Positions 44,445-56,705 of a stretch of DNA of 64,000 nt are shown in pieces. Source of the stretch: Gordius sp. MW1 (lineage: Eukaryota; Nematomorpha; Gordioida; Gordea; Gordiidae); contig OZ038528.1 of NCBI GenBank assembly GCA_964036665.1, positions 7,756,501-7,820,500 of the forward strand. The letters are read 5' to 3'. The notes beneath the pieces are model-generated. The model saw only the letters and a list, made by a program, of their open reading frames with translations. It was not told where the DNA came from and ran no database searches. The translations under genes and the position numbers were made by a program. Every line of letters begins with the position of its first letter. The first letter of the stretch is position 1.

Positions 44445-47240
44445 TTTGTTTTAAGCTTGTAGCAATTTATGTTATTATTACATAACCTAAACGCCTTTTG
44501 TTATTGAGCTTTTTCGCATTTTAGGGTATTTATTTTAAATTTGTTCCTTCAACTCTGCTATGTCTTGCTAAATACCATCGTGAGAATATTAATTATTTTG
44601 ATGTCTTCGATAGGTTATATTTAACCAAAATATGTTGCTAATTATTTAGTAATTTATGAAATGTAGCTTCAACCGTCTATCCCGTGATTGTGCTTATTAT
44701 AACTGTTTTTGAGGCAAATGTAGTTTTTTGGTGACAATAAATAAATTATCCCTTAACCCGACATCTACAACTAACTGTTCGTCCGAGCCAATTTTTATAA
44801 AAAAAATTTGGGGGGCATCTCAATGTGTTTTAGTTCTAAATAACAAAACAATTTGAAAATTTTGAAAAAATTGCCTACTTCTGGAAATAAAGGAGTGCCA
44901 CCTACAGAAAAATGCTCCAATTTTAAATAACTAAAATAAGTGAAAATAATTAGTTAATTATATTAAAACGATGATCAACGATCAATGTGAGGTTTGACAT
45001 TGCATTATGAGCATACAATTATGGTTGCTTAGCAGCGCCGTTAAGTGCACCCTTTTCCTTGATGAACTGTCTATAACGTCTATGGCCTTGATAAATCTAA
45101 GATTTTGAGTTCATTTCGAACGTCGACCCTATTTTAAAATAATTTGGACAATTTCTTTTTTTTTAACTGCAGAGTTTAAGGTTATATTTGTTAAGACAAT
45201 ACAGCTGCAAGGCATTTGGAACGGCGGCATGGAAAGCACCATTTTCTGCCCCCCAAAAATACACTTGTGGCATCAACATTTAATCAAAGCCATCTTTGCC
45301 ACCCATAAACTTATCATACATCTATGGGCATTGAGCCAAAAAAATTGCTAAGATTTTTAAAGAGTCGTGATTCGTATATATGTAATAGGCGTGGACACCA
45401 TACTAATTTGAAAGCCTCGTTACGATTATTGTGCTAGCGTACTGCTATGACGTTAAAAATTCTTTTGCGGTAGAAATCCACTTTCATCCTTTCATGTATT
45501 TTATAGGCGTTTGAGACGATTTAAACGCACTATAGGGACACAATCTTATTTAATTTTGCTTGACGAACGCAAACGTGGCCTCTTAGTCAGGTTTCAAGTT
45601 AACGAGATATTTTGGTGGCCACACCACACCACATATCGAATGCAAAGGGCTTGCAATTAACTGCTTTGCTATCTGCCGTCCATAATAAGGGACAGAGATT
45701 CATCCATTCGAATATGGGATGTTGCAATATTTATGTGTTGTTAAATCTATCATTCAAATCCGGAAGACCTCGAACCTCGAGAAATTTGTCTGTTTAGACC
45801 AGTTTAGAGTTGTCTAATAGATGAAAAAATTTAGTTATCTCTTGAAACAGCTTTCTAAGTATACCATTGGATAACATATTGTTGACGGAATCAGCTTGAA
45901 GTTCCCAAAACATTTTGACATTTTTAGGAGACAGAGAACCAATTAAAATATGAAACGAAGTCAAAAATTGTTAGTTATATGATATTAAATAAGAATTGTG
46001 TTGTTTTGCAATCAAAAATTCATTGCAAAACAATAAAATTCACATACATATTATTTGAAGGGGACTAAGGACTTAAGCAAAATTTTATTTTCCATTTCTT
46101 TTAACATTCTTCAACGATTGATGGCGGACTTATTGATACGAAACTGAAAAGGGGACCAAGTTTCAAAATGTCCGCCATTTACCATCAAGCTAGAAAGTGG
46201 ACTTGTGTAAAATTTCGGGCAAATTCTATAATATATTAAATCAGAATGAATTATAAAAATGTAAACCTCTTTCCTGAGTTGCATTAAAATTGTCAATAAA
46301 ATCTTCCTCTCCCTAAACATATTTGAAATGATAGAAAGTATTATTTCATCTATAAATATGATGTATCCGACATTCTTATCAATGAATCAAAGAAAAATCT
46401 AAAATATGGTTTTACCAAGACTTTATTATACCTTAAGAACACGAAATGTGTACTATTTATGGCTATTATTCTGCAAAGAAAATTACTAAAAAATTAAAAG
46501 GTTAATAGTTAGCAAATTAAATCACTAGAGCTTTTATGCCAGGCACACAAGCTCTGCCCAATGTAACCTATGGTGACATTCAACTTTACGGCAAATTTTA
46601 AAGTACTTAAATAAATTTAATCAAAATGTTGGGAAAATTATACAGAGTTTAATTATGTAAATTGCAAAACTTATTGGTGAGCATATATAAATATCGATTA
46701 AATGAGGCATGTTGAAATTAAGATTTTTGAACAAATATAATTCAAAAACTAATGAAGCGGAAGTAATGAAATTATATGAACTAATTTATCCCATTCCAAT
46801 CTATCAAATTTAATTTAAAAACTTATTTTATCTTCAGTCTTTTTTTATAAAAGTTAAAGTTGCGTTACTTACAGGTAGCACTGATTCTTGTCGGGTTAAG
46901 TAATTTCTATTTTGCGCATTAAAATAAATATGTGTATTGTGTTGTGGCTTATAATCACTGCAAAAACCCTATATTACTTATTTATTCTATGCATTTTTAT
47001 TTAAAACTTTTTTAAAACCTCTCACATTCATCCATTTATTTAATTTTATTTTTTAGGATTTTAATTAACTTCAACGTTACATAATTAAGTAGCTTATCTG
47101 TTTAAAATTATCTTTAATAATAGTTCATTCAAGTTGTTTAGATGCATTGTATATCTAAAGTGTTAAACAATTAGATTTATAATTGTTGGGGTTTGTTGCA
47201 TAAAATCTATTGAATTTTGTCGATTCTTAAAAATCGAATT
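44445..47240. other. AT-rich intergenic region after YPEL5
   Basis: No convincing gene. The 61-codon plus-strand frame at 45,612-45,797 and the minus-strand frame at 46,111-46,320 have no recognisable domain or splice context. A weak inverted repeat (GATGGCGGAC and GTCCGCCAT) lies at 46,120-46,195. Confidence 0.4.
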
Positions 47241-47960
47241 AGGGGAGACCGGGGCTAGTCGTAGCCCGGGGTTACTATTATCTTTGTAATTATTTTTTAA
47301 AATAATAATGATATATAATTAAAATCTAAAAATGTGTATTTTTCTTAAAGTATAAGTAGAAATTTTTTGTTTATAAAAAATAAAATTTAAAATTTTTATA
47401 GAGGAAAAACGATTTTTCGGGGCTATTAGTAGCCTTGACAAAATTTTGAATTTTGGACATAAAATTTTTTTGGTTGTATATTTTGGACTAATTTAAGTTC
47501 TGTCTTATAAAGGGATAATTTTTATATAAAAACCGTCTAATGATTAAATTTTTATTTGCAATAAAACATGCTGAAGTAATTGTTTATAAAAGTAGGGGTC
47601 GGGGCTAGTCGGAAAGGGGCTAGTGCTAGCCATTTTTTATTGCGTAGACAAATGTCAAGATTTAAAAAACAATAATTTTGTTTAATAATAATTTGTCTTA
47701 GTGTAATATGGAATAAATAGACTATTTAACGATTTTCTCCATTGCAGAATTTGTCTTTTATGGGTACCTAAAATAAATTGTCATCCTGACCCTTTTTTAT
47801 TTGTACCATGTAAAATATAAATTCTCTATGTTTTTCTATAATAAAACAATCTTTTTATTGATTTGAGTTGGTATCATGTTGGTATACACCAATAGGAAGT
47901 GAAAACGTAAGGGATTATCTATTTCCCGAAAGGGGCTATGACTCCCCGGGCATTTTTTAA
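47241..47960 (+). repeat. Possible non-autonomous element with GGGGCTAGTCGTAGCC subterminal repeats
   Basis: It starts AGGGGAGACCGGGGCTAGTC and ends CGAAAGGGGCTATGACTCCC. The word GGGGCTA(G/T)T(C/A)GTAGCC or a variant recurs at 47,252, 47,419, 47,600, 47,616 and 47,931. The GC-rich words stand out in AT-rich filler. No ORF or clear target duplication. Confidence 0.45.
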
Positions 47961-48409
47961 ATTTTTAGGATTTTTGTTTTTTTTAAATTTAATTTGTGAG
48001 AAAACTATTAATTTTTTCAATCCGAATTTTTTCCTATAGTAAAATAGACCTTAAAATTACGTTCCAACAAAAAAAGTGAATAATATATAATTTTCAAATG
48101 AACCATTTAATAATTTCAAAGTTACTTTTATTTGTTTTATGAATATATATTTATGTAGTTTAAATTAATAATGAACTACCTCTTAAAACTATTTAAATAC
48201 AATTTAAAAATACTATTTTGATGATATATTTTACCTTTCAAGAGCCAAATTTGAATTTGCGTCAAATTAAAACAATCAGATTAATAATACCAAAGGAGTT
48301 TAATTAAATAAAAAAAGATCTTCAATTATACATTTTGATATTAATTAAAAAATATTATACATAATAGCATTTATTTAAAAGTATGTCCCGTGTATTTTGC
48401 AATGTAAGA

Positions 48410-48830
48410 TTCATAACCCTTGGACCGGCACCTTAAATCCAGACCGACCTGGAAACATTAAATTTTTTAACCCGAACCCGACCCAAAAGCATTTTAAAAT
48501 TTTCAACCTAAACCCGACCCTAAAACATTTCAAAATTACCCGTGCAAGTCTCTAAGGTCGCCTCTTAAAAAAAAAAGATCTCGTCAGATCGGGAATTATA
48601 AATCTAATATTTTTACGAAATTTTTATTTACATTTCTACACATGCATATTGTTTACCATATAGATAAAAAAAGTAAACAATAAATAAAAAATTTTACGGG
48701 CCGGGGTCGGGTTTTGTATAAAAATAGTGGGCCGGGCCCGGGCTTATAATATAATATTTTGACGGGGCCGGGCCGAGCTTTTAAATTTTAGGGCGGGCCG
48801 ATTGACCTTAACAGGCTCGTTGCAGGTCTC
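48410..48830 (-). repeat. Inverted fragments of the G-rich minisatellite family
   Basis: AACCCGAACCCGACCC blocks at 48,470-48,530 are the complement of the 16,235 array. 48,695-48,800 carries GGGCCGGG-type blocks separated by AT-rich spacers. It ends near a GCAGGTCTCTAGTC word resembling the boundary at 16,450. Confidence 0.5.
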
Positions 48831-48904
48831 TAGTCTAGTCACTAATGCTATAACACCTAACCTAGTTCAAGTAATCACGTCTATGTTTTAAATAATTCGA
48901 CTCT

Positions 48905-49620
48905 ATAAAAATAAATACATTGGCCAAAATGTGAATCCAAGTTTATTTTTTCGTTTTTTCCCGCCTATTATGATTGTTCATGTTACTACCATTGATAATA
49001 AGACTTTTTGGCCGTCCGTTGGCTGCTGACCAATGGAAAAAAATGACTATTGGCCAAAATGTGATTCGAAAATTATTTTTTCGTTTTTTTTCGATTGTTC
49101 TTGTTACTACCATTGATAATATGACTTTTTGGCAGCTGCTGACCAATGTAAAAAAATGACCATTTGGCCAAAGTGTGAAACGAAATTTTTTTTTTGCGTT
49201 TTTTTTGACTCTTATGATTGTTCCTGTTACTATCATTAATAATATGACTTTTTGGCCGTCCGCTGGCTATTGACCACTGTAAAAAAATGACCATTTGGCC
49301 AAGGTGTGAATTTTTTGCGTTTTTTTTGACTCTTATAATTGTTCCTGTTACTACCATTGCTATTTCGACTTTTTGGCCTTCCGCTGGCTACTGACCACTG
49401 GAAAAAAATGACCATTTTGCCAAAGTGTGAAGTGAAATTTTTTTCCTCGTTTATTTGGCTAACATTGACTTATAGACCGTCTCTTGGTACTGACCAATGA
49501 AAAAAATGACCGTTGGCCAATTTGTTTCCGAAATTTTTTTTTGTTTTTTTTTGACGTATGTATTTATAGACCATCTCTGGGTACTTACCAATTGAAAAAA
49601 ATGACCATTGGTTGTCCGTC
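48905..49620 (+). repeat. Hairpin minisatellite, largest intergenic array
   Basis: About six units of 100-125 bp with TGCTGACCAATGG, AAAAAATGACCATTGGCCA, a T-run with CGTTTTTT, TTATGATTGTTCCTGTTAC and TTGGCCGTCCGCTGGCT. The minus-strand ORFs (48,943-49,357 and 49,451-49,654) are repeat read-through and have no domain. Confidence 0.75.
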
Positions 49621-50002
49621 CGTTACCCTCCAGACGCCGGCGTTTTTTTTTCATGTCGCCTCTTGTTGCGCCGCAAGTCCATTATATAATTTAATTTTCT
49701 TTTCATTACTTTCTATTTATAATTTTTTATGCCTAATTTTTTATTTTAAATATTTGATTGTATTAAAAAAAAAGTCTTACTAAGCACGTGATTAGACACA
49801 ATACGTACATACATACATCCATTTGTTATTTTAAAATTATTATCAATTTCTTCGGTTTTTGTTTTCACCAATTATTAATTCTTCTTATACAATCGGTTTT
49901 CCACATTTTGCGTCAGATTCATTGAACGGTACATGTAAGTTTTTATTTTAAATTTGTTATTTGAATATTATATTATTTATAGTTTGTTTTAATGTCAAGG
50001 TG

Positions 50003-50375
50003 GATAGGTAGGGGGACTCTAATTAAAATATTTTACTGTTAAAAATGAGGGATATTGATTTTCTTATTAATTGCTATGCAATTTATGGGTTTTATTACAT
50101 TGTTTGTATATTCTTTTCTTCTTTAGTTTTGCTTATCTTAGTTATGATTTTGTTTTGCTAATCTTTAATTAAGTTCAATAGTTTTATAATTGATTATACA
50201 TAAAATAGAAGTAGATAGGTAGGGGGACTCTAATTAAAATATTTTACTGTTAAAATGATTTAAGAGAAATATTGATTTTCTTATTTTATTACATTGTTTT
50301 TGTATATTCTTTTCTTCTTTAGTTTTGCTTAAATTAGTTATGATTTTGTTTTGCTAATCTTTACTATCTTTTTAT
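50003..50375 (+). repeat. Tandem duplication differing by a 22-23 bp hairpin motif
   Basis: Two copies of a block starting TGGATAGGTAGGGGGACTC (50,003) and TAGATAGGTAGGGGGACTC (50,212) run in parallel through TTATTACATTGTTT and TTCTTTAGTTTTGCTTA. Only the first copy contains the segment 50,069-50,091, which carries TTGCTATGCAATTTATGGG; the second reads straight across the site. Confidence 0.75.
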
Positions 50376-51194
50376 ATAGAACTAATTTTCCTTTAATTGT
50401 CAAATTAGTTTTTTAACACTCATACCATTTAGGTTACAAAGCCTATGCTCTATTACAATAATTTTATAGCTATAGAATCTATAACAATTAGTTAACTCCA
50501 TGTTTTACCAATGTATAGATCAATCATTTTTGTAAGAATTTAATGTTTTCATGACATTTATCCATTGCTAGACTTAAAAAAACCTTATCAATAACAAATT
50601 ATTCCCAAACATATTAACATTTAGTTTTTGTGTTATCAAAATTAACTAATAAAACTAGTTTTTATGTATTCAAAAGCTTTAACTACTTGATTGAAATCAC
50701 AATATCTACATTTCCTATTTCTAATGATTGCTAAAATAACAGATAAAATATTGCCTTTCAACAACTTACTGATAATTAAAAAAAGGGGGGAGGATAGCAA
50801 TTCGTAAGTTTCTGTTTATACTCTTTGAAAAGGTCACATGTGCTCACTTAAGTTACCATATAGTCGTGTCCATTTCGCCCTTTTAATAATAACGCATCTG
50901 TTGTTACCATGTTTCAGTTTTACAAGTATATCGTTACCTAGAAAAGAATTTAACCTTTACTATTCGAGCATTCAAAACCTCACTATTTATCCGTCCATTC
51001 GCTACTGACCAATGGAAAAAAATGACCATGCCTTTCTAGATATGGGGTTTTTGACCAATGGAACAATTTAGTTCATGTAAATTTTTTGCGATATCCTTAT
51101 GATACCTGTGACAGTTTTAGATGCGCGGTCGTCGAAAGTTGATTAACTTCAAATAGGTGGGGGGGGGGCAAATTTTTTTTTATACTAGACTTTT

Positions 51195-51820
51195 CCTCAA
51201 CTAAAGATTCAATTATTAATAATGCTGTTTTCCGCAGAATGTCGACCGATACCCCCGAAGATGTTGAGGCTAGACTTGCCCGTAGACGGGAATTGTACGC
51301 TGCGAGACAACGGGGCTCACGTGCACAAGCCTCAGCAATGTAATCATCAGAAACATCAAGACTACTTGATATTTATTTTTTATTTATTCCTCAACTAATG
51401 GTTCAATTATTAATAATGCTGTTTTCCGCAGAATGTCGACCGATACCCCCGAAGATGTTGAGGCTAGACTTGCCCGTAGACGGGAATTGTACGCTGCGAG
51501 ACAACGGGGCTCACGTGCACAAGCCTCAGCAATGTAATCATCAGAAACATCAAGACTACTTGATATTTATTTTTTATTTATTCCTCAACTAAAGATTCAA
51601 TTATTAATAATGCTGTTTTCCGCAGAATGTCGACCGATACCCCCGAAGATGTTGAGGCTAGACTTGCCCGTAGACGGGAATTGGCCGCTGCGAGACAACG
51701 GCGCTCACGTGCACAAGCCTCAGCAATGTAATCATCAGAAACATCAAGACTACTTGATATTTATTTTTTATTTATTCCTCAACTAATGGTTCAATTATTA
51801 ATAATGCTGTTTTCCGCAGA
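51195..51820 (+). repeat. 194-bp tandem array of exon-intron units at the Helitron 5' end
   Basis: Units start at 51,195, 51,389, 51,583 and 51,777, exactly 194 bp apart; the fourth runs into the long ORF. Each has a T-rich tract and acceptor TTTTCCGCAG, a 102-bp exon starting AATGTCGACC, and a possible donor ATGTAATC (exons 51,238-51,339, 51,432-51,533, 51,626-51,727). One hundred and two bp is a multiple of three, and joining consecutive exons keeps the frame, adding 34 residues each. Unit 3 has small differences from units 1-2. Confidence 0.7.
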
Positions 51821-53419
51821 ATGTCGACCGATACCCCCGAAGTTGTTGACGTTAAACTTGCCCGTAGACGGGAATTGGCCGCTGCGAGACAACGGCTCTC
51901 ACGTGCACACACCTCGGCAGCGACGACCGATACCCCCGAAGTTGTTGACGCTAAACTTGCCCGTAGACGGGAATTGTCCGCTGCGAGACAACGGCTCTCA
52001 CGTCCACACACCTCGGCAGCGACGACACAAGCTTACTCGGCCGCAACGACATCCAGTCTCTTTGCAGAAGAAACTGCCTTCGTTCCAGCCTTTTATGAAG
52101 CTGCTAGTAAAATTTTTACCAAACAGTTTCAGGAAAACACTTTCGGCCACGTTTGTGGCGTCTGTGATCGTCTTTGGTTCCGACTGGATTTGCACCCGGT
52201 TAGTGAAAAATTCATCGCCGTGTTGCGTGCGGAGTTCCCGGACGAACATGTGAGTGACTTTTTATTATGCAACGGTTGCTATAAATCTTTGTGGGCTTCG
52301 CGTATACCTAATATGTCCAAATCTAATGGTTTTGCATATCCGACATATCCAACACATTTACCTACTTTAGATTGTGTTACTGAGAGGCTTATATCACCTA
52401 GATTGCCTTTCCTTCAAATTAGGGGCTTACGTTATCACTACGGTAGCAAAAAACTATATGGCCAGATTATAAATGTCCCAGTTAATGTCAATTCAATGGT
52501 CACATCGTTACCCCGAGCAACTGATGATGACTGCGCTATTAACGTCCATATTAAGCGCCATCAAGCCTGTAAGACTTCGCAGTTCGCTGGTTATATCAAA
52601 CGCAGTCACTTGAAAGTATGGCTAACGTATTTGCTAACAAAACCTTTATATAGAGATATCCAAATCGATAATTCTTTCTTTGCCCCCATATCGGCAAGAC
52701 GTCAAATAGACAACGCGCTTTTACAAGTTGAAGCATTTCCGCGTACTACCGATGCAGTAGAGGATATGCTATGTCAGCAGCGAACAATGCTGTGGAATGA
52801 TGAACATTACATATCTCTGGCCCCTGGTCAAAATGCCAGCCCCATTGGTTTAGCTTTTGACGAGTATGCAGAGGAATTAACATTCCCTAGTATATATCTC
52901 GGTGAACCCAGAATATTTAAACAAGGTGTTCAAGCCACCCCTTTTGCTATGGCTACCAGTGAAATTCGTAGAAGCGATAGGCGAGGTGCTATCCCCGATC
53001 ATGTTTTATATATGGCGGCTAAGGTAATGAAGCTACGCGTTATGGGAGCCATGTACGCTACGTTTAAAAATGTGCTACCTACATCGTGTAACGTTACTCG
53101 CAAGATGATAGAAGATGAAGCATACTTTGAAAAATGTTTAAATACTAATTTAGCTTTCCTACAATCAATATTAAATTCCGTCCATTATTGGGCCAGTCGC
53201 AAAAAAGATCTTTTTGCTATGCTTCGTCAATTAGGGAGACCTACCCTATTTTTAACAATGAGTGCGTGTGAATTTATATGGCCGGATCTATTAAACGTTC
53301 TGTATAAATTGAAAAATCGTACAGCTTATGCAGGCTTAGATATAGTAACTGAATTAACGAGTCTGGAACGCAGTACACTCGTCAATGATGACCCTGTAAC
53401 GTGTTCGCTTTTTTTTTGA
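51821..53419 (+). pseudogene. Helitron protein, N-terminal zinc-finger and Helitron-like N domain
   Basis: This 532-codon frame begins with two intron-less copies of a 33-34 residue repeat (Thr-Asp-Thr-Pro-Glu-Val-Val-Asp ... Leu-Ala-Arg-Arg-Arg-Glu-Leu), matching the exons of the upstream array. Cys112-X2-Cys115 and Cys150-X2-Cys153 form the zinc finger common in Helitron N-termini. The remainder is the Helitron-like N region preceding Rep. The frame ends at a TGA directly after nine T residues (53,409-53,417); one base less there joins it to the Rep frame, so the break is a homopolymer shift. It could be a real mutation, programmed slippage or a sequencing error. Confidence 0.8.
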
Positions 53420-55898
53420 TAAACTAATTAAAAAGCTATTGTTAATTCTTAAATCTACGACCTCTTCTCCTTTCGGCCGTTTCCATGTCCTCGATTACTT
53501 TAAACGTATTGAATTTCAGCATCGCGGCAGTCCACATGCCCATATACTACTATGGCTAGCAAACGATCCAAAAGAAACCGTTTCGGAGTCTATGCCCCGC
53601 ACAGTAGAGTTGATAGATGAACTTAGTAGCGTAGATCTTAGTAAATGGCTCGAACCAAGATGTGTGTCTCTTCAAGTGCATAAACATACATTCACATGTT
53701 ACAAAAAAATGCGTGGTAAAGACACCTGTAGGTTTGGCATACCATTTTGGCCCATGCACGACACGCGAGTCCTTATACCCATGGCTAACGACGATTCTCG
53801 CAAAACTGCATTGGCAACTAAGTTTACCGCGATGAAAATTGATCTTGAAGCACGATACCGGCTGTTTTCCTCCTTAGCTGAATTTCTCGATTGCCATCGA
53901 ATCTCCTCATACGAGAATTATCTTAACGTTTTGCGAGCCGGCATACATCGCCCCATGGTTTTCTTAAAACGCTCGATGGACCAGGTATGGAATAATCCGA
54001 TGCACCCTTGGATCGCCTCGACTCTGCGCTCTAATATGGACATACAATTCATATTAGATGAATATTCGTGTGCCGCGTATATAGCCGAGTATGTGAATAA
54101 GGCTGAACGCGGTCTAAGTTCTCTCCATAGAGATTTAATTAAATTGCGCGAAGAGTATCCGGATCAAAATTTCTTCGATACTATGCGGGAATTAGGTAAT
54201 CGAACCCTGAGCGCCATTGAAATGAGTAGCCAAGAAGCTGCTTGGTATCTATTACGATTAGGCATGTCAGAATCTAGTCGACAAATACTCTATATACCTA
54301 CGGTTTGGCCCCATGATCGTCAACGCGTCGTCAAACCCAGAGTGCAGATGGATGAAGAATGCCTCGAGGAAGGTGCGACCAATATATGGAAAGAAAGCTT
54401 GATGGATCGATACACAGCTCGTCCCCAGGCGCTTGACGATGTATGTTTGGCCGATTTTGCGGCTCTTTATAATCAACGTTTGACTTGTGAATATGTTCTA
54501 CGAAAGACGCCTCGTGTTATCCGGTACCGAAGATATCAATTGCATGAACTAGCTGAGTACAAGAGGGAGATGACGCTTTTGTACGTGCCATTTCGCGATG
54601 AACAGTTGGATTTATTAGAGGATAACAAATTTATCGCCGTTTACGGCGCCAATGAACGTGAAATTCTCATGGCTAGAAAGCGCTACGAGTCGGATGTTGA
54701 TATAGAATTGACTATGTCAGAATGTCGACGGTTGTATATAGAAGACGCTCCCAGCCTCCCGGACGAACATGTAGACCCGATACGCACACGCTTTGCGGAC
54801 GAAACAGCAATAGCGCAGTCATTGCCTGTCGCTACTCCAAGTGACATTTTAAAATATGCTCTCAACAAGTTAGCTATTATCAAAAAGCGTACCAACATTG
54901 CCACAAGCGATGAATATTGTGCTCAATTAAGATGTGCCAACGATCGCCAGCTAGCGTTGGTAGAGGAATTTATACATAGAAAATGGCCAGGTGGGAATTC
55001 TGAGCCCCTTCAGGTTTTCCTCAGCGGGCCAGCGGGGACCGGTAAAACTTTTAGGCTTAAACTTCTCATGGAAACGTGTAACCGCTATTCGGACAGTGTA
55101 GCCGATTACAATGCATATTTAGCCGCAGCCTCTACAGGAATGGCTGCCAAGATGATTAATGGTGTGACCGTTCATTCTGCTTTCCGAATTAATCAAAAGT
55201 CTTTGCTTAGTATCAGCACTCTGTCCCGAGAAACATTACATTCTTTAAGGGTAATTTTTCGCGGTATAGATACGGTATTTATCGATGAAGTAAGTATGAT
55301 AGGAGCAGAACTTCTACACCATATCAATACTAGATTGCAAACATTTACGTGTAACAACGACAAATATTTTGGTGGCTTAAACGTCCTGTTTATTGGCGAT
55401 TTGAGCCAGCTCCCTCCAGTTAGACAAACACCCATATATAAACCAGCCCACTTTTCCCTACATTTACCAATCATTTGGAGATCCTTAAAATACTATCCTT
55501 TAAATGAGGTTATGCGTCAAACAGATACAGTTTTTTCGGTGATCCTTACAAAGATCGGTAACGGGGAAAGACTTACCGCGCAAGAGAAAGGTTTAATAGA
55601 AAGTCGCTTTGTTAAAAACGCTGACATTTCTACTGACGATTCTTCTATACGCCTTTTCTACACAACAGCAGATGTGATGAGTTTTAATCACCGCGCTTTT
55701 GCGGGGCCGGCGACAATTAATCATGATGCTGTAGATGTTTATTCCGATTATAGAAGTACCACTCAGTTGGAAAGTGCGAAACGTAAGGTAGCAAAAATGA
55801 CCTTAGATGAAACTGGAGCACTGCCTAAAGTACTTATGTTAGCCGTTGATAAACCTTACATGCTACGAACAAAATTGACGTATGTGACGGCCTTGTAA
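53418..55898 (+). pseudogene. Helitron Rep (HUH) nuclease and PIF1-like helicase
   Basis: The Rep domain shows Phe-Gln-His-Arg-Gly-Ser-Pro-His-Ala-His-Ile-Leu-Leu-Trp (HUH metal site, His33/His35 counted from 53,439) and Tyr-Ile-Ala-Glu-Tyr-Val-Asn-Lys (the two catalytic Tyr at about 214 and 218). The helicase follows: Gly-Pro-Ala-Gly-Thr-Gly-Lys-Thr (Walker A, about 530-537), Asp-Glu-Val-Ser-Met (Walker B, about 616), Gly-Asp-Leu-Ser-Gln-Leu-Pro-Pro-Val (about 653) and Asn-Glu-Val-Met-Arg-Gln. Rep nicks and joins single strands in rolling-circle transposition; the helicase unwinds. The true start is the frame continuing from 51,821 across the T-run. Near 55,870 the frame shifts, and the Gly-Leu-Val-Asn-Gly-Thr block lies in another frame. 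Confidence 0.85.
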
Positions 55899-55925
55899 AC
55901 GGAACTATAGGTACGCTAAAATATG

Positions 55926-56705
55926 TAGTTATCGGCCGAAAATAATAATAATAGAATAGTTAGATTATGGCTTGAGTTATCGCGCAGTTCGGGTGCAGGC
56001 AAAATAATACGCACAAAATATCGTGACTATATTAAAGCGCACCCATACCTAAATAGCTTCTGGGTTCCTATAAAACTACACACAGCTTATATAAAATTAA
56101 AAAGTTCCATTCATTGTAAGCGCACTCAATTTCCTTTACTAGAGGCAGCAGCCATAACCGTGCACAAGGCTCAGGGCGCTTCCTATGACAAATTGATATA
56201 TGACTACGATAGGCGCCACGATCAACAACTAGTATATGTTGCTCTTTCTCGTGTTTCGAGTTTAGATGGATTGAAACTTACTAATAAACACGACAACCAC
56301 GTTTTTTATCACGCTTATGGGAGAACTACCGGTAGTATGATGCACGAACTAAATAGACTACAAAGTCAGCCTTTGCTTACGATAAGTGATCAATGCGTCA
56401 CCTTTTTAGCCGATAGTAGACCTCGTGATTTGACTCTTTTGACTTTTAACGTACAAAGTCTAAAACTTCATCAGGCAGATGTGAACGCCCGACCTTTGTT
56501 ATTGACCGCTAAGGTTCTTGCTTTTTGTGAAACTTGGTTAGAAAACGATGAACGCGTCGAACTACCGAATTATACATGTATATCCCAACAAAAGAAACCT
56601 CTCATTCGGGGACGTGGTGTAATTATATATGAAAAAATTGATTCTTTGCTATCATGTATACCCCACGATATCATTTCATTACCTATAACCGCATTACGCG
56701 CATGA
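55926..56705 (+). pseudogene. Helitron helicase C-terminus and start of endonuclease
   Basis: Open from about 55,926 without an ATG. It has Ala-Ile-Thr-Val-His-Lys-Ala-Gln-Gly at about 56,151 and Tyr-Val-Ala-Leu-Ser-Arg-Val-Ser-Ser-Leu-Asp-Gly, the last helicase motifs of the PIF1 type. The AP-type endonuclease then begins: Leu-Thr-Phe-Asn-Val-Gln-Ser-Leu, and Leu-Ala-Phe-Cys-Glu-Thr-Trp-Leu with the metal-binding Glu. It ends at a stop at 56,703-56,705; the next block lies in an overlapping frame. Confidence 0.8.

Noticed and set aside
48943-49357. Lys/Asn-rich minus-strand ORFs of 94-97 codons
   Set aside because: Period matches the hairpin minisatellite units; similar frames appear in every array of this family (12.7, 25.8 and 37.7 kb).
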